Below are positions 51,342 to 60,091 of a stretch of DNA of 64,000 nt, one piece after another (within the stretch, counting starts at the first letter, position 1; the number at the start of each line of letters is the position of its first letter). The notes beneath the pieces are model-generated. The model was not told the DNA's origin. It searched no databases and saw only the letters and a program-made list of their open reading frames with translations. Both the position numbers and the translations under genes were made by a program. Source of the stretch: an uncultured Eubacteriales bacterium. Its GTDB lineage: Bacteria > Bacillota > Clostridia > Oscillospirales > Acutalibacteraceae. The stretch is taken from NCBI GenBank assembly GCA_934446475.1, contig CAKSEH010000007.1:23329-87328 (forward strand), written 5' to 3'.

Positions 51342-51672
51342 TAATTATGAAGAGGCAAGGCTTTATATAGACGATTGCATTGCCGATATAAGAAAAGAAA
51401 ACCGAATAGTTATTGTCTCCGGCTGTGCAAGCGGCACAGACTCTTTAGGTGAGCGATACGCCCTGGAAAACGGCTTTGAAATTGAAAGATATCCTGCCGA
51501 GTGGGAAAAATACGGCAGGAGTGCCGGTCCGAAAAGGAACCTTAAAATGGTGCAAACCGCCGACTGTGTAATTTGTTTTTGGGACGGGAAAAGCAGCGGC
51601 ACAAAATCTATGATAAACTATGCGGAAAAGCTTTCAAAGCAAGTTATGATCAAAAAGATAACTCTCGGCTGA
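51342..51672 (+). pseudogene. DUF2493/SLOG-type protein, 5'-truncated by the repeat
   Basis: Preserved: NNYEEARLYIDDCIADIRKE, VIVSGCASGTDSLGERYALE, RYPAEWEKYGRSAGPKRNLK, CVICFWDGKSSGTKSMINYA, the nucleotide-binding core of DUF2493 proteins. The expected first strand with the GSR motif is missing because the hairpin element begins exactly there. An in-frame start at 51301 would replace it with residues coded by the repeat. Probably non-functional. Intact relatives are often found near mobile DNA. Confidence 0.75.
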
Positions 51673-51684
51673 AACAAGAAATAA

Positions 51685-51729
51685 TTTTAAGAGGGTGACT
51701 GTAAATCAAATACAGTCACCCTCTTAAAA
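51685..51729. terminator. Bidirectional terminator
   Basis: TTTTAAGAGGGTGACTGTA pairs with TACAGTCACCCTCTTAAAA around a 7-nt loop. Between here and 51910 (180 nt) no gene is seen. Confidence 0.8.
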
Positions 51730-51909
51730 TCTGTTAAAATTAAAATTTTCACAAGTCAACCGAAGTTTAAGCTGACAGAGAATTTGTCCGTTTTTACCTG
51801 CCCGTCACTTAAAATACGGCAGTATTGCGGCATTTTCCGTTTCCAAAGCCAAAAAATCCCCTCATTTTCTGTCGGAAATTTTTGTGCCCTGACCGACTTT
51901 ATGTTTTCA

Positions 51910-52938
51910 CTACTTAAAAATAACCGGTTTATCGGTCTTGCCGCTTTCATAAACAGCGCATATTATCTTTTGTGTTTTCAGCGCTTCTTCGCCGCTTATC
52001 TGAAGCTCTTCCTTACCCTGAACGCTGTTATAAAACTGTCTTATTTGTTTTATATGCTGATAGCCCCAGTAATCTTTGCCGCCGCCGTATTCAAAATTAT
52101 CGCTCATTTTTTGAGTCTTGCTGATAACGGTGCCGTCGTTTAAGGTTATTTCCGCTTCCGTATAGCTGAGAACAGCCTTTCCGTTTTCGCACATAAGGCG
52201 TATTTCTATCGGCTCGTTTGTGCCGTAATTATTCATAGCCCAAAAGCCGTATACTGCGCCGTTTTTATATTTTATAAGTCCCTCGGCGGTATCATCTACC
52301 CGCATAACCGAATGCCCACGGTTATCGATATGCGCATAAACGCTTGCGGGTTCGTCACCGATAAACCAGTTGACGAGATCCATTGAGTGGATAGCCTGAT
52401 CTATAACAACTCCGCCGCCCTCTTTATCCCAGGTTCCTTTCCAATCGGAATCGGCATAATAATCATCGGGACGGTACCAGGTAAGCGTACTGCGGGCAAA
52501 TTTTACTTTACCGAGCACTCCGTTATCTATGTACTTCTTAACGAGCTGAGATGCGGCATTATATCTGCACTGAAAAATAACACCGTATAAAACTCCTTTT
52601 TTCTTTGCGAGTCTGACATTCTCTGCTCCGTCCTCATAGTTTATACTCATCGGTTTTTCGCAGATAACATTTATTCCGTTTTCTATCGCATAACGTGATA
52701 CTATCGGATGAAGGTAATGCGGAATACACAAATGCAAAACATCGGGCTTTTCCTTTTCGCACATTTCTTTATAATCAGTATAGTACTTTGTGTGATATTT
52801 TTCTGCCGCAGCCTTGGCTCTGTCTTCTTTTATATCGCAAACTGCGGCAAGAGCGACATCGTCAAAAGCCGTTGCTGACATAGCGTGCCTTATAAAAATA
52901 TTGCCGCAGCCTACTATACATACCTTAAGCTTATCCAT
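51910..52938 (-). CDS. Gfo/Idh/MocA-family NAD(P)-dependent oxidoreductase
   Basis: 342 residues. Rossmann motif KVCIVGCGNIFIRHAMSA, the family signature VICEKPMSINYEDGAENVRL containing the catalytic Lys, and GGGVVIDQAIHSMDLVNWFI with the catalytic His region. The substrate is a sugar or inositol derivative. It is on the same strand as fucA-fucI but separated by a hairpin and has its own promoter region, so it is not clearly part of that operon. Confidence 0.9.
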   Translation of the reverse strand: MDKLKVCIVGCGNIFIRHAMSATAFDDVALAAVCDIKEDRAKAAAEKYHTKYYTDYKEMCEKEKPDVLHLCIPHYLHPIVSRYAIENGINVICEKPMSINYEDGAENVRLAKKKGVLYGVIFQCRYNAASQLVKKYIDNGVLGKVKFARSTLTWYRPDDYYADSDWKGTWDKEGGGVVIDQAIHSMDLVNWFIGDEPASVYAHIDNRGHSVMRVDDTAEGLIKYKNGAVYGFWAMNNYGTNEPIEIRLMCENGKAVLSYTEAEITLNDGTVISKTQKMSDNFEYGGGKDYWGYQHIKQIRQFYNSVQGKEELQISGEEALKTQKIICAVYESGKTDKPVIFK

Positions 52939-52960
52939 AATAATTTCTCCTTGTTAGGTT

Positions 52961-52999
52961 GAATTCTTAATTTAATTATATCACCCTTTTTAAGAATTC
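52961..52999. promoter_or_regulatory. Operator-like inverted repeat around the oxidoreductase -10 region
   Basis: Perfect 10-bp arms GAATTCTTAA (52961-52970) and TTAAGAATTC (52990-52999) flank a minus-strand TATAAT box. A repressor or activator bound here would control the Gfo/Idh gene. Confidence 0.5.
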
Positions 53000-53045
53000 A
53001 TATAACAATATTGACTTTTTATAGCTCTTTTTTGACATAAACAGC

Positions 53046-53072
53046 GCAGCCCTCCCGAAACGGGAGGGCTGC
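53046..53072. terminator. Strong hairpin after fucA
   Basis: GCAGCCCTCCCG/CGGGAGGGCTGC, 12-bp arms. On the minus strand it lies 36 nt past the fucA stop but is not followed by a clean T run, so termination is likely but not certain. Confidence 0.5.
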
Positions 53073-53108
53073 AAAAAGGTTTTGTGGATTTTGCCTTTTT
53101 ATATGGAT

Positions 53109-53792
53109 TTATTTATTATAATGTTTGTAACCGGGGTGTCTTCCCGTAACGTGATAATAGTTTTCTCTTAAATAGAGAAGTTTATCTATTTTATCTTTCG
53201 GTATCTCCTGCGCACCGCCGAGGAGATGAGCCGTAAGTGAAATTTTTGCAAACAGCTCCAAAGTCTCCATTCTGTAATAGGCGGTTATGAGGTCGCAGCC
53301 GACAGTGAGCGCACCGTGATTCTGAAGGAGCATAACATCGTGCTCGGGAAGATAAGGTGCTATCGCCTCGGGAACCTCTTCTGTGCTCGGAGTTCCGAAG
53401 GGAGTAAGCGGAATAGAACCTATCGCTATGACAGTCTCTATCATAGAATACTCGTCAAGGCTCTTGCCTGCCACTGCGTATCCTGTTGCTGTAGGCGGAT
53501 GGGCGTGCACAACTGCACCCACATCTTCACGCTCTTTATAACAACGAAGATGCATTTTGATTTCGCTTGAGGGTTTGTAACCGGGTTCGCCGGATATAAC
53601 CTCGCCCTTATCGTTAATGATGACAAGCTTTTCGGGAGTTATAAAGCTCTTGCTTATGCCTGTGGGCGTCGCCATAAAATTACCGTCCGGCAGTTTAACC
53701 GAAACGTTTCCGTCATTAGCCGCAACCCAACCGAGTTGCCACATCTTATGGCAGACATCACATATCTGCTCCCTGATTTCCATATACTCCAT
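53109..53792 (-). CDS. fucA: Class II aldolase/adducin family, L-fuculose-phosphate aldolase
   Basis: Cleaves L-fuculose 1-phosphate to lactaldehyde and DHAP. The zinc ligands are visible in AVVHAHPPTATGYA (His-x-His) and VMLLQNHGALTVG. GWVAANDGNVSVKLPDGNFM, then ATPTGISK is the substrate-phosphate region. 227 residues is near FucA (215). Its place 54 bp after fucI supports fucose over rhamnulose. Start ATG with GGAGG 9 nt upstream. No fucK or fucose transporter is in the window. Confidence 0.87.
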   Translation of the reverse strand: MEYMEIREQICDVCHKMWQLGWVAANDGNVSVKLPDGNFMATPTGISKSFITPEKLVIINDKGEVISGEPGYKPSSEIKMHLRCYKEREDVGAVVHAHPPTATGYAVAGKSLDEYSMIETVIAIGSIPLTPFGTPSTEEVPEAIAPYLPEHDVMLLQNHGALTVGCDLITAYYRMETLELFAKISLTAHLLGGAQEIPKDKIDKLLYLRENYYHVTGRHPGYKHYNK

Positions 53793-53846
53793 ACTTTTAA
53801 TCCTCCGGGATATTATTTTAAAAAGGGACTTTAAAAGCCGCCTTAT

Positions 53847-55649
53847 TTAACGGTAAAGAGGACCGTAAGCAGCACAGGCACGGTAATCCGAGCCTTCCTT
53901 ATCCATTCCGAATGCATTCCACGCCGAAGGACGGAATATCTTATCCTCCGGAACATTATGAGTTGCAACGGGAATTCTCAGCATAGAGCAGAGAGTTATA
54001 AGGTCTGCTCCTATGTGACCATAAGAAATTGCGCCGTGATTTGCTCCCCAACAGCCCATAAGGTCGTAAGCCGACTTGAAGGGACTGCCTTCTTTGCCGT
54101 TGCAGCGAGGTGTGAACCAAGTGCAGGGCCAAGTGGGATTGGTACGCTCCATAAGTTTATCTGTTACATCGTCAGGCAGGTTAACGGTCCATCCTTCTGC
54201 TATCTGCATAACGGGACCGAGACCTTTAACGAGGTTAAGTCTTATCATTGTTGCCGGCATTTCCGCACGGGTAACATAATGGCTTGAGAATCCGCCGCCT
54301 CTGAAGTTATCGAAGCCTGCTTCGCACCAAACGGTAGCGTCGGTCATCTTCTTTATATCTTCGTCGGTTACTTCCCACCATTTTTTCATAACGGGATTGC
54401 CGTTTTCGTCACGGCATTCGCCGCAGGCATCGAGGCAGGCAGCACCCGAATTAAGAAGGTGAATAATACCGCCGTTCTCTTTAGCCTTACCCTCAAGGTC
54501 ATAACCCGTTGCCTTTTTGGTTGCCTCGGGCGACCAGAATGTGCGGACATCCGCAAATATCTGAGCACGGTTGGTAAGAAGCCTCATAAACAGCATACTT
54601 ATACCGTTCAAAACATCATTCTCGGTCGCAAAAGTCATAGGTTCTCTTGCGCCGGTGTAATCAAAGGTTGAATTAAGGAGAGCCTCGGGGTAGTCACAGT
54701 TCGGCCAATGGTCTGTCCACTGGCGCTGACCCTGGAAGCCCGCAGCTATCGCATTATGACCGAGCATTTCTTCCTCAAATCCTTCGGGAAGATTCTTGTT
54801 GCCGTTCATAAGGTCCTTTATAATAAGGTACATCTTAACAGTGAATTCCCACTGTTCTTTTTTCTTTTCGTCTGAGAATTTAACGAAATCAGGGTTATCG
54901 TCCCTTCCCTCTTTGCAGTGAGCCTTGGTCCACGCAAGAGCCTTTTCGTAATCCTCTTTATTGTATATTCCCTCTTCCATACGGCGGAGAATTTCAACCT
55001 CGTCAACAGATTCAACACGCATTCCGAGATACTTTTCCATAAAATCGGAATCCATTATGGAACCGCCGATTCCCATACAGATAGAGCCTATCTGCAGATA
55101 CGACTTACCTCTCATTGTTGCGGCTGCAACGGCAGCTCTGCCGAAACGGAGAAGCTTTTCCTTTACATCATCGGGAATATTCGTTACTTCATCTCTGTTC
55201 TGCACTTCGTGACCGTATATACCGAATGCAGGCAGACCTTTCTGTGCGTGAGTTGCCATTACCGAAGCAAGGTAAACCGCTCCGGGACGCTCTGTTCCGT
55301 TAAAGCCCCAAACTCCCTTAATAGTAAGCGGATCCATATCCATAGTTTCGGAGCCGTAACACCAGCAGGGGGTTACCGAAAGAGTCACGGCGACCCCTTC
55401 TCTGCGGAATTTATCTGCGCAGGCTGCCGACTCCGGCACTCTGCCTATTGAAGAATCGGCAACTACTACCCTGACCGGTTCTCCGTTTGAGTATGTAAGA
55501 TTTTCTTCGAAAAGCTTTTTGGCGGCAAGAGCCATATCCATTACCTGATCCTCAAGACTCTCTCTGAGCTTCATCGGACCACGGCGACCGTCTATTATCG
55601 GACGGATTCCTATTGCCGGATAATCGCCTATGTATCTGTTTTCAGCCAT
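53847..55649 (-). CDS. fucI: L-fucose isomerase
   Basis: Interconverts L-fucose and L-fuculose (Mn2+ dependent). 600 residues, the normal length. IGIRPIIDGRRGPMKLRESL, VADSSIGRVPESAACADKFR, VTPCWCYGSETMDMDPLTIK, the metal site in GIYGHEVQNRD and GIGGSIMDSDFMEKYLGMR are the family hallmarks. A divergent AraC regulator lies 150 bp upstream. The pathway here (isomerase and aldolase without kinase) is incomplete locally. Confidence 0.95.
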   Translation of the reverse strand: MAENRYIGDYPAIGIRPIIDGRRGPMKLRESLEDQVMDMALAAKKLFEENLTYSNGEPVRVVVADSSIGRVPESAACADKFRREGVAVTLSVTPCWCYGSETMDMDPLTIKGVWGFNGTERPGAVYLASVMATHAQKGLPAFGIYGHEVQNRDEVTNIPDDVKEKLLRFGRAAVAAATMRGKSYLQIGSICMGIGGSIMDSDFMEKYLGMRVESVDEVEILRRMEEGIYNKEDYEKALAWTKAHCKEGRDDNPDFVKFSDEKKKEQWEFTVKMYLIIKDLMNGNKNLPEGFEEEMLGHNAIAAGFQGQRQWTDHWPNCDYPEALLNSTFDYTGAREPMTFATENDVLNGISMLFMRLLTNRAQIFADVRTFWSPEATKKATGYDLEGKAKENGGIIHLLNSGAACLDACGECRDENGNPVMKKWWEVTDEDIKKMTDATVWCEAGFDNFRGGGFSSHYVTRAEMPATMIRLNLVKGLGPVMQIAEGWTVNLPDDVTDKLMERTNPTWPCTWFTPRCNGKEGSPFKSAYDLMGCWGANHGAISYGHIGADLITLCSMLRIPVATHNVPEDKIFRPSAWNAFGMDKEGSDYRACAAYGPLYR

Positions 55650-55800
55650 TTCGATATACCTCCGTTATTTTTATAATAGTGGATTTTTAAAATTTTATAT
55701 CTATATTTGCATTATAGTCATATTTATGGTAAAATACTATAGTAATAACGGATAAAAATAGCACAATATTCAGTTTTTGATAATTTAGCGGGTGATTTAA

Positions 55801-56679
55801 TTGAAATACAACGAGTTATATGAGAAAAAGAAACACGGATCGGAAGAATTCCCGATTCAGTATGACTATGTTGATAAAAACCATCATCAATATATTATGC
55901 CGCTGCATTGGCACAAAGAATTCGAAATAATACATATTATAAGCGGTAAATTCAAGCTGTTTGTTTCCAACATCGAATACAATATGAAACAGGGCGATAT
56001 AGCCTTTGTCGGCTGCGGATTGCTGCACAGAGGAGAACCTGATAACTGCATATACGAGGTTTCCGTTTTTGATATAAATATGCTCCGCCGAAGACAGGGC
56101 GATATTATAACCCCCTTACTTACCCCGATTATGAGCGGCGACAGTTTTGTTACCACCCTCTCTCCGCTCGGGGAGGACGAGAGACTTCACGCAGCGGTAA
56201 TTTCCTTTTTCAACGCTATGCATTATAAGGAAGGTTATTATGAGCTTGCGGTTTACGGTCTGCTTTTCAATATCTTTTCCGTTCTTTATTCGCACGAGAA
56301 AATAAACAGCGTTCAAAATCCGCAAAAGGGTCGGCATAAAACCGAAGCGATAACCTCTCTTATCGACTGGATAGAACAGCACTATACCGAACATATAACC
56401 TTAAACCGGCTCGCCTGCATTTGCGGAATGAATAAAAAATACCTCTGCCACCTTTTCAGGGAGTTTACCGAGCGCACTCCTATAGAATACATAAACAGCA
56501 TTCGGATAGAAAGCGCCTGCCACGAAATGACGGTAAACCACCGGACGGTAACAGAGGCTGCTATGGAAAGCGGGTTTAACGACCCGAGTTATTTTGCAAG
56601 AACCTTCAAGAAACATAAGGGAATGACCCCTAAAAAGTATATGAAGGAGCAAATCAAAAATCAGCGAAACAACTTATGA
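55801..56679 (+). CDS. AraC-family regulator of fucose use
   Basis: 292 residues. An N-terminal cupin sugar-sensing domain (MPLHWHKEFEIIHIISGKFK) is followed by a C-terminal double HTH (ITLNRLACICGMNKKYLCHL, SGFNDPSYFARTFKKHKGMT). The start is TTG. It is divergent from fucI and is therefore its likely activator, responding to fucose. The 150-bp intergenic region is AT-rich with possible promoters for both directions. Confidence 0.87.
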   Translation: MKYNELYEKKKHGSEEFPIQYDYVDKNHHQYIMPLHWHKEFEIIHIISGKFKLFVSNIEYNMKQGDIAFVGCGLLHRGEPDNCIYEVSVFDINMLRRRQGDIITPLLTPIMSGDSFVTTLSPLGEDERLHAAVISFFNAMHYKEGYYELAVYGLLFNIFSVLYSHEKINSVQNPQKGRHKTEAITSLIDWIEQHYTEHITLNRLACICGMNKKYLCHLFREFTERTPIEYINSIRIESACHEMTVNHRTVTEAAMESGFNDPSYFARTFKKHKGMTPKKYMKEQIKNQRNNL

Positions 56680-56742
56680 TGATAAGGCGTGATAGGTTCG
56701 ATCCTCGTCAGCTTAAGGCAAGCGATAATAATCCGAACTTGC

Positions 56743-56919
56743 CTAAAAGTCCGCACCCGTAACATCAGGTCTTTTGACCGCCTTTATGTTTCTGCGGCGG
56801 AAAGCCGCAGCGATACGCCTTTCAAAAGAAACAAACCTATCCTCGTGAAAGAGCGCCCAGAGTGTGAAAAGGACCAAAGCCACTTCAAATAAAGTTTTTA
56901 AAACATCCTGAAAATTCAT
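56743..56919 (-). CDS. 58-residue membrane protein under LexA control
   Basis: Starts MNFQDVLKTLFEVALVLFTL, then WALFHEDRFVSFERRIAAAF and a basic tail RRRNIKAVKRPDVTGADF. One N-terminal membrane helix (residues ~8-24) and a positively charged cytoplasmic tail. A GGAGG site lies 6 nt before the ATG, and a consensus promoter with a LexA box is directly upstream, which supports it as a real gene. Function unknown. By analogy with SOS-induced small membrane proteins such as YneA or SulA it could block division, but no LysM or other domain supports that. Confidence 0.7.
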   Translation of the reverse strand: MNFQDVLKTLFEVALVLFTLWALFHEDRFVSFERRIAAAFRRRNIKAVKRPDVTGADF

Positions 56920-56932
56920 AATTTACCTCCGA

Positions 56933-56946
56933 CGAACATTTGTTCG
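56933..56946 (-). promoter_or_regulatory. LexA (SOS) box
   Basis: Minus-strand CGAACAAATGTTCG fits the Bacillus-type LexA consensus CGAAC-RNRY-GTTCG exactly. It lies between the probable transcription start (~56954) and the ribosome site of the 58-residue gene. Confidence 0.85.
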
Positions 56947-56960
56947 GTCTTTGCGATTTT

Positions 56961-56989
56961 ATTATAATACAATTTTTATTTTTTGTCAA
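56961..56989 (-). promoter_or_regulatory. Promoter of the SOS-regulated small gene
   Basis: Consensus TTGACA (56984-56989) and TATAAT (56961-56966) with a 17-nt spacer on the minus strand. Confidence 0.8.
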
Positions 56990-57040
56990 GCATTTTTATT
57001 CTTAATTTTTATAGTTTGTTTTTCCTGACATTTATATTAT

Positions 57041-57080
57041 AAGTCGGTTACTGTCCCGAAATCAGGACAGTAACCGACTT
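57041..57080. repeat. Perfect 16-bp inverted repeat
   Basis: AAGTCGGTTACTGTCC and GGACAGTAACCGACTT are separated by 8 nt. Flanks are AT-rich but there is no clear T run. It lies between the SOS promoter and the second AraC gene and may insulate them. Confidence 0.7.
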
Positions 57081-57209
57081 AATTTGTATTTTTAATATTT
57101 CGGACAACATTTGCATATTCTGCATTTTTGTTGACATTATTTTGATAATATCATATAATTTATTCATAATAAACTTATAATTTCAAGAGCAATTTACGGA
57201 GACTTTTGT

Positions 57210-58013
57210 ATGAATATTGTTTGGAATGCAGATATAAGTCACGAAATGAGCGGGCTTGACGCATATATTCTTGAAATAGCCTATTCCGAGCTTGACAGCA
57301 GCTGGCAAAGAGACGATGCCTTTGCAGCCTTCACAAGAGTATATTATGTAGAGGAAGGCGAAGGAAAAATCGAAAGCGAAAATAAGAAAATTTTGCTGAC
57401 AAGCGGAAACATTTATATAATCCCGCCCGGCATTTCCTTTTCATACTCCTGCGAAAGAGAATTAAAAAAGCTCTACTGCCACCTTAATATCTTAAGAGCG
57501 GACCGTACCAACGCTGTTTTGGACTTAAAAGATTTTGTTGTTTTACCGAACAATTCGGACAGAGTCAAAAAAGTCATAAAACTCTGGCAAAACGGAAGTC
57601 CGCTTGATGCGTTGGAACTTAAAAGCATAATAGTGAGTGACTGTGTTAAAGCACTCCGCTCGAAAAATGTAGCGCTCGGTGAACTCCGCAACTATTCAAA
57701 GACGGTTACCGACGCTATGAAAATTATCGAAGCCTCTCCGAAAATATCAATAACAACCGAAAGTCTTTCAAAACAGCTTTTGATATCGGAAAGCAAACTT
57801 AAAAAAAGCTTTCGCAGCGAGGTCGGAATTCCGATAGGAAAATATGTGACGGACAGGGTCATTTTTGCCGCAGAGCAAATGCTTCACGGAAAGTCCTCTA
57901 TAGAGGAAATAAGCTCCGATCTCGGCTTCTGCGACAGATTTTATTTTTCAAAAGTTTTTTCCAAACGGCTCGGTGTTTCTCCCGCAAAATACCGTAACAA
58001 AATGTTCCCTTAA
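57210..58013 (+). CDS. AraC-family transcriptional regulator
   Basis: 267 residues. A cupin-like N-terminal half (FTRVYYVEEGEGKIESENKK, ILLTSGNIYIIPPGISFSYS) and a C-terminal AraC HTH pair (ITTESLSKQLLISESKLKKS; LGFCDRFYFSKVFSKRLGVS) followed by PAKYRN. The start has GGAG 8 nt upstream. No sugar operon is directly adjacent, so the target is unclear. Confidence 0.87.
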   Translation: MNIVWNADISHEMSGLDAYILEIAYSELDSSWQRDDAFAAFTRVYYVEEGEGKIESENKKILLTSGNIYIIPPGISFSYSCERELKKLYCHLNILRADRTNAVLDLKDFVVLPNNSDRVKKVIKLWQNGSPLDALELKSIIVSDCVKALRSKNVALGELRNYSKTVTDAMKIIEASPKISITTESLSKQLLISESKLKKSFRSEVGIPIGKYVTDRVIFAAEQMLHGKSSIEEISSDLGFCDRFYFSKVFSKRLGVSPAKYRNKMFP

Positions 58014-58175
58014 ATTAGACAAACGATAATAGATCCAAACCCGAGACCGAAGCGGCGTATTTTAACCTGTTGTCTTTATAAGGCGCCGGATCAACGGGTA
58101 TTTTAGCGTGGCAGTGCAAAAAATCCGCCCTCAAAAAACCGATTCGGCTCTCGTAAGGCTTAAGGAGCAGGTGTT

Positions 58176-58667
58176 ATGGAAAAGCAAGAACTTTATATTA
58201 AGGCTTATAATTTTGCAAAAGAAAAGCATTCGGGACAGACCCGTATAGGCGGAGAACCTTATATTTCCCACCCCGCCGCAGTTGCGGAAATGCTTTACGG
58301 TAAAGGGTTTCGGGGAGACTATATAGTAACCGCTCTTTTTCACGACCTTCTTGAGGATACCGACACTACCGAAGAAGAAATCTTTGCCATAGGCGGATGT
58401 GATGTATTGAAAGCCGTAAAACTCCTTACAAAGGAAAAAGGCTGCGATATGCAGGAATATGTAAACGGCATCCGCTCAAACGACATAGCCTTTAATGTAA
58501 AGTGTGCGGACAGACTTCATAACCTTAACACTGCGGCCTGTGCGGACAGCGGTTTTATAAAACAATATATAGAAGAAACCGAAAAATGGTATCTTGATTT
58601 TTCCGAAGATATCGTTGCCGCAACGGCAAAACTTAAAAAGGTCCTTAACCGCCGAACGACGGCTTAA
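58176..58667 (+). CDS. HD-domain (p)ppGpp-hydrolase-like protein
   Basis: 163 residues, a single HD domain of the RelA/SpoT type: AYNFAKEKHSGQTRIGGEPY then ISHPAAVAEML, the metal-binding ALFHDLLEDTDTTEEEI, and NVKCADRLHNLNTA. It resembles small alarmone hydrolases (MESH1-like), lacking a synthetase domain. It may degrade (p)ppGpp or another nucleotide. 23 bp upstream of the transporter gene. Confidence 0.85.
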   Translation: MEKQELYIKAYNFAKEKHSGQTRIGGEPYISHPAAVAEMLYGKGFRGDYIVTALFHDLLEDTDTTEEEIFAIGGCDVLKAVKLLTKEKGCDMQEYVNGIRSNDIAFNVKCADRLHNLNTAACADSGFIKQYIEETEKWYLDFSEDIVAATAKLKKVLNRRTTA

Positions 58668-58690
58668 TATCATAATAAGGGGTATAAAAA

Positions 58691-60049
58691 ATGGAAAGAG
58701 AATCATTTAAATCAAGGCTCGGCTTTTTGCTTGTAAGCGCAGGCTGTGCGATAGGTATAGGAAACGTATGGCGCTTTCCCTATATCGTAGGTCAAAACGG
58801 CGGCGGGATTTTCGTGCTTATTTATCTTATTATGCTCGTTATAATGGGTCTGCCTGTTCTTTCAATGGAACTTGCAGTGGGAAGAGCAAGCAGGAAAAGT
58901 GCAATCCTTGCCTATAAAACGCTTGAAAAGCCGAAAACAAAATGGCACATACACGGTTGGTTTGCTATTCTCGGCTGCTACATACTTATGATGTACTATA
59001 CCAACGTTTCGGGCTGGATGCTTAATTATTTTGCAAAATTCGCAACCGGCACCTTTAAATCCGATATGAACGCCGAAGCCTGCGGCAAGGTTTTCTCGGA
59101 TATGCTGTCAAATCCTGTTGAAATGGGCATATGGATGGCGGTAACCGTTATTGCGGGAATTTTAATTTGCAGTTTCGGCGTACGCAAGGGTCTTGAAAGA
59201 GTAAGTAAAATTATGATGAGTGCCCTGTTTGTGCTTGTTCTCATTCTTGCCATACACAGCTTTACGCTCTCGGGAGCAAAAGAAGGTCTTTCGTTTTATC
59301 TTGTGCCGAATATTAAGAGCGTTAAATCGGTAGGCATAGGCAAGGTTATAGCGGAAGCTATGAATCAGTCTTTTTTCACATTAAGCCTCGGAATAGCTGC
59401 AATGGAGATATTCGGAAGTTATATGAGCAAGGAACAAACACTCATAGGCGAAGGCGCAAGAATTTGTGCGCTTGACACGTTTGTTGCCGTTTCGGCAGGT
59501 CTTATTATATTCCCCGCCTGCTTCAGTTACGGCGTGGAAGTAACCTCAGGGCCTAGCCTTATATTCGTGACATTACCGAATGTTTTTGTAAATATGGCAG
59601 GAGGCCGCATCTGGGGAACCCTCTTTTTCCTGTTTATGACCTTTGCGTCATTTTCAACCGTAATAGCCGTGCTTGAAAATATAATATCGTCCTGTATGGA
59701 TACCTTCGGCTGGAGCAGAAAAAAAGCGGCTGTTATAAACGGAATTATCGTACTTATCATAAGTATTCCCTGCGTTTTGGGATATAATGTTTTAAGTGAT
59801 GTTCACCCGATAGGCTCAAGGGATATTCTCGACAGTGAAGATTTCCTTGTAAGTAATATACTTCTCCCTCTCGGCTCTCTTGTGTATCTTCTGTTTTGTG
59901 TTACCAAATGGGGATGGGGCTTTAAAAATTATCAGGCAGAAGCAAACACGGGAAAGGGACTTAAAGTTAAAAACTGGACGAAATGGTATTTCATGATAGT
60001 CCTGCCGATACTTATAGCGGCGATATTTATTATCGGTATTATAGGATGA
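58691..60049 (+). CDS. Sodium-dependent transporter of the SNF/NSS family
   Basis: 452 residues, about 12 membrane helices. The N-terminal LGFLLVSAGCAIGIGNVWRF then PYIVGQNGGGIFVL is the NSS signature with the unwound helix 1 that binds Na+ and substrate. MNQSFFTLSLGIAAMEIFGS is helix 6. Bacterial members import amino acids such as tryptophan or tyrosine; the substrate here is unknown. Confidence 0.93.
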   Translation: MERESFKSRLGFLLVSAGCAIGIGNVWRFPYIVGQNGGGIFVLIYLIMLVIMGLPVLSMELAVGRASRKSAILAYKTLEKPKTKWHIHGWFAILGCYILMMYYTNVSGWMLNYFAKFATGTFKSDMNAEACGKVFSDMLSNPVEMGIWMAVTVIAGILICSFGVRKGLERVSKIMMSALFVLVLILAIHSFTLSGAKEGLSFYLVPNIKSVKSVGIGKVIAEAMNQSFFTLSLGIAAMEIFGSYMSKEQTLIGEGARICALDTFVAVSAGLIIFPACFSYGVEVTSGPSLIFVTLPNVFVNMAGGRIWGTLFFLFMTFASFSTVIAVLENIISSCMDTFGWSRKKAAVINGIIVLIISIPCVLGYNVLSDVHPIGSRDILDSEDFLVSNILLPLGSLVYLLFCVTKWGWGFKNYQAEANTGKGLKVKNWTKWYFMIVLPILIAAIFIIGIIG

Positions 60050-60091
60050 ACTTTCTTGCTAAGACCATATTAAATTTAAGGAGGAAATTCA

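Noticed and set aside
56689..56725. tRNA-like T-arm (GGTTCGATCCTC) after the AraC gene
   Set aside because: No acceptor, D-arm or anticodon stem could be matched around it.
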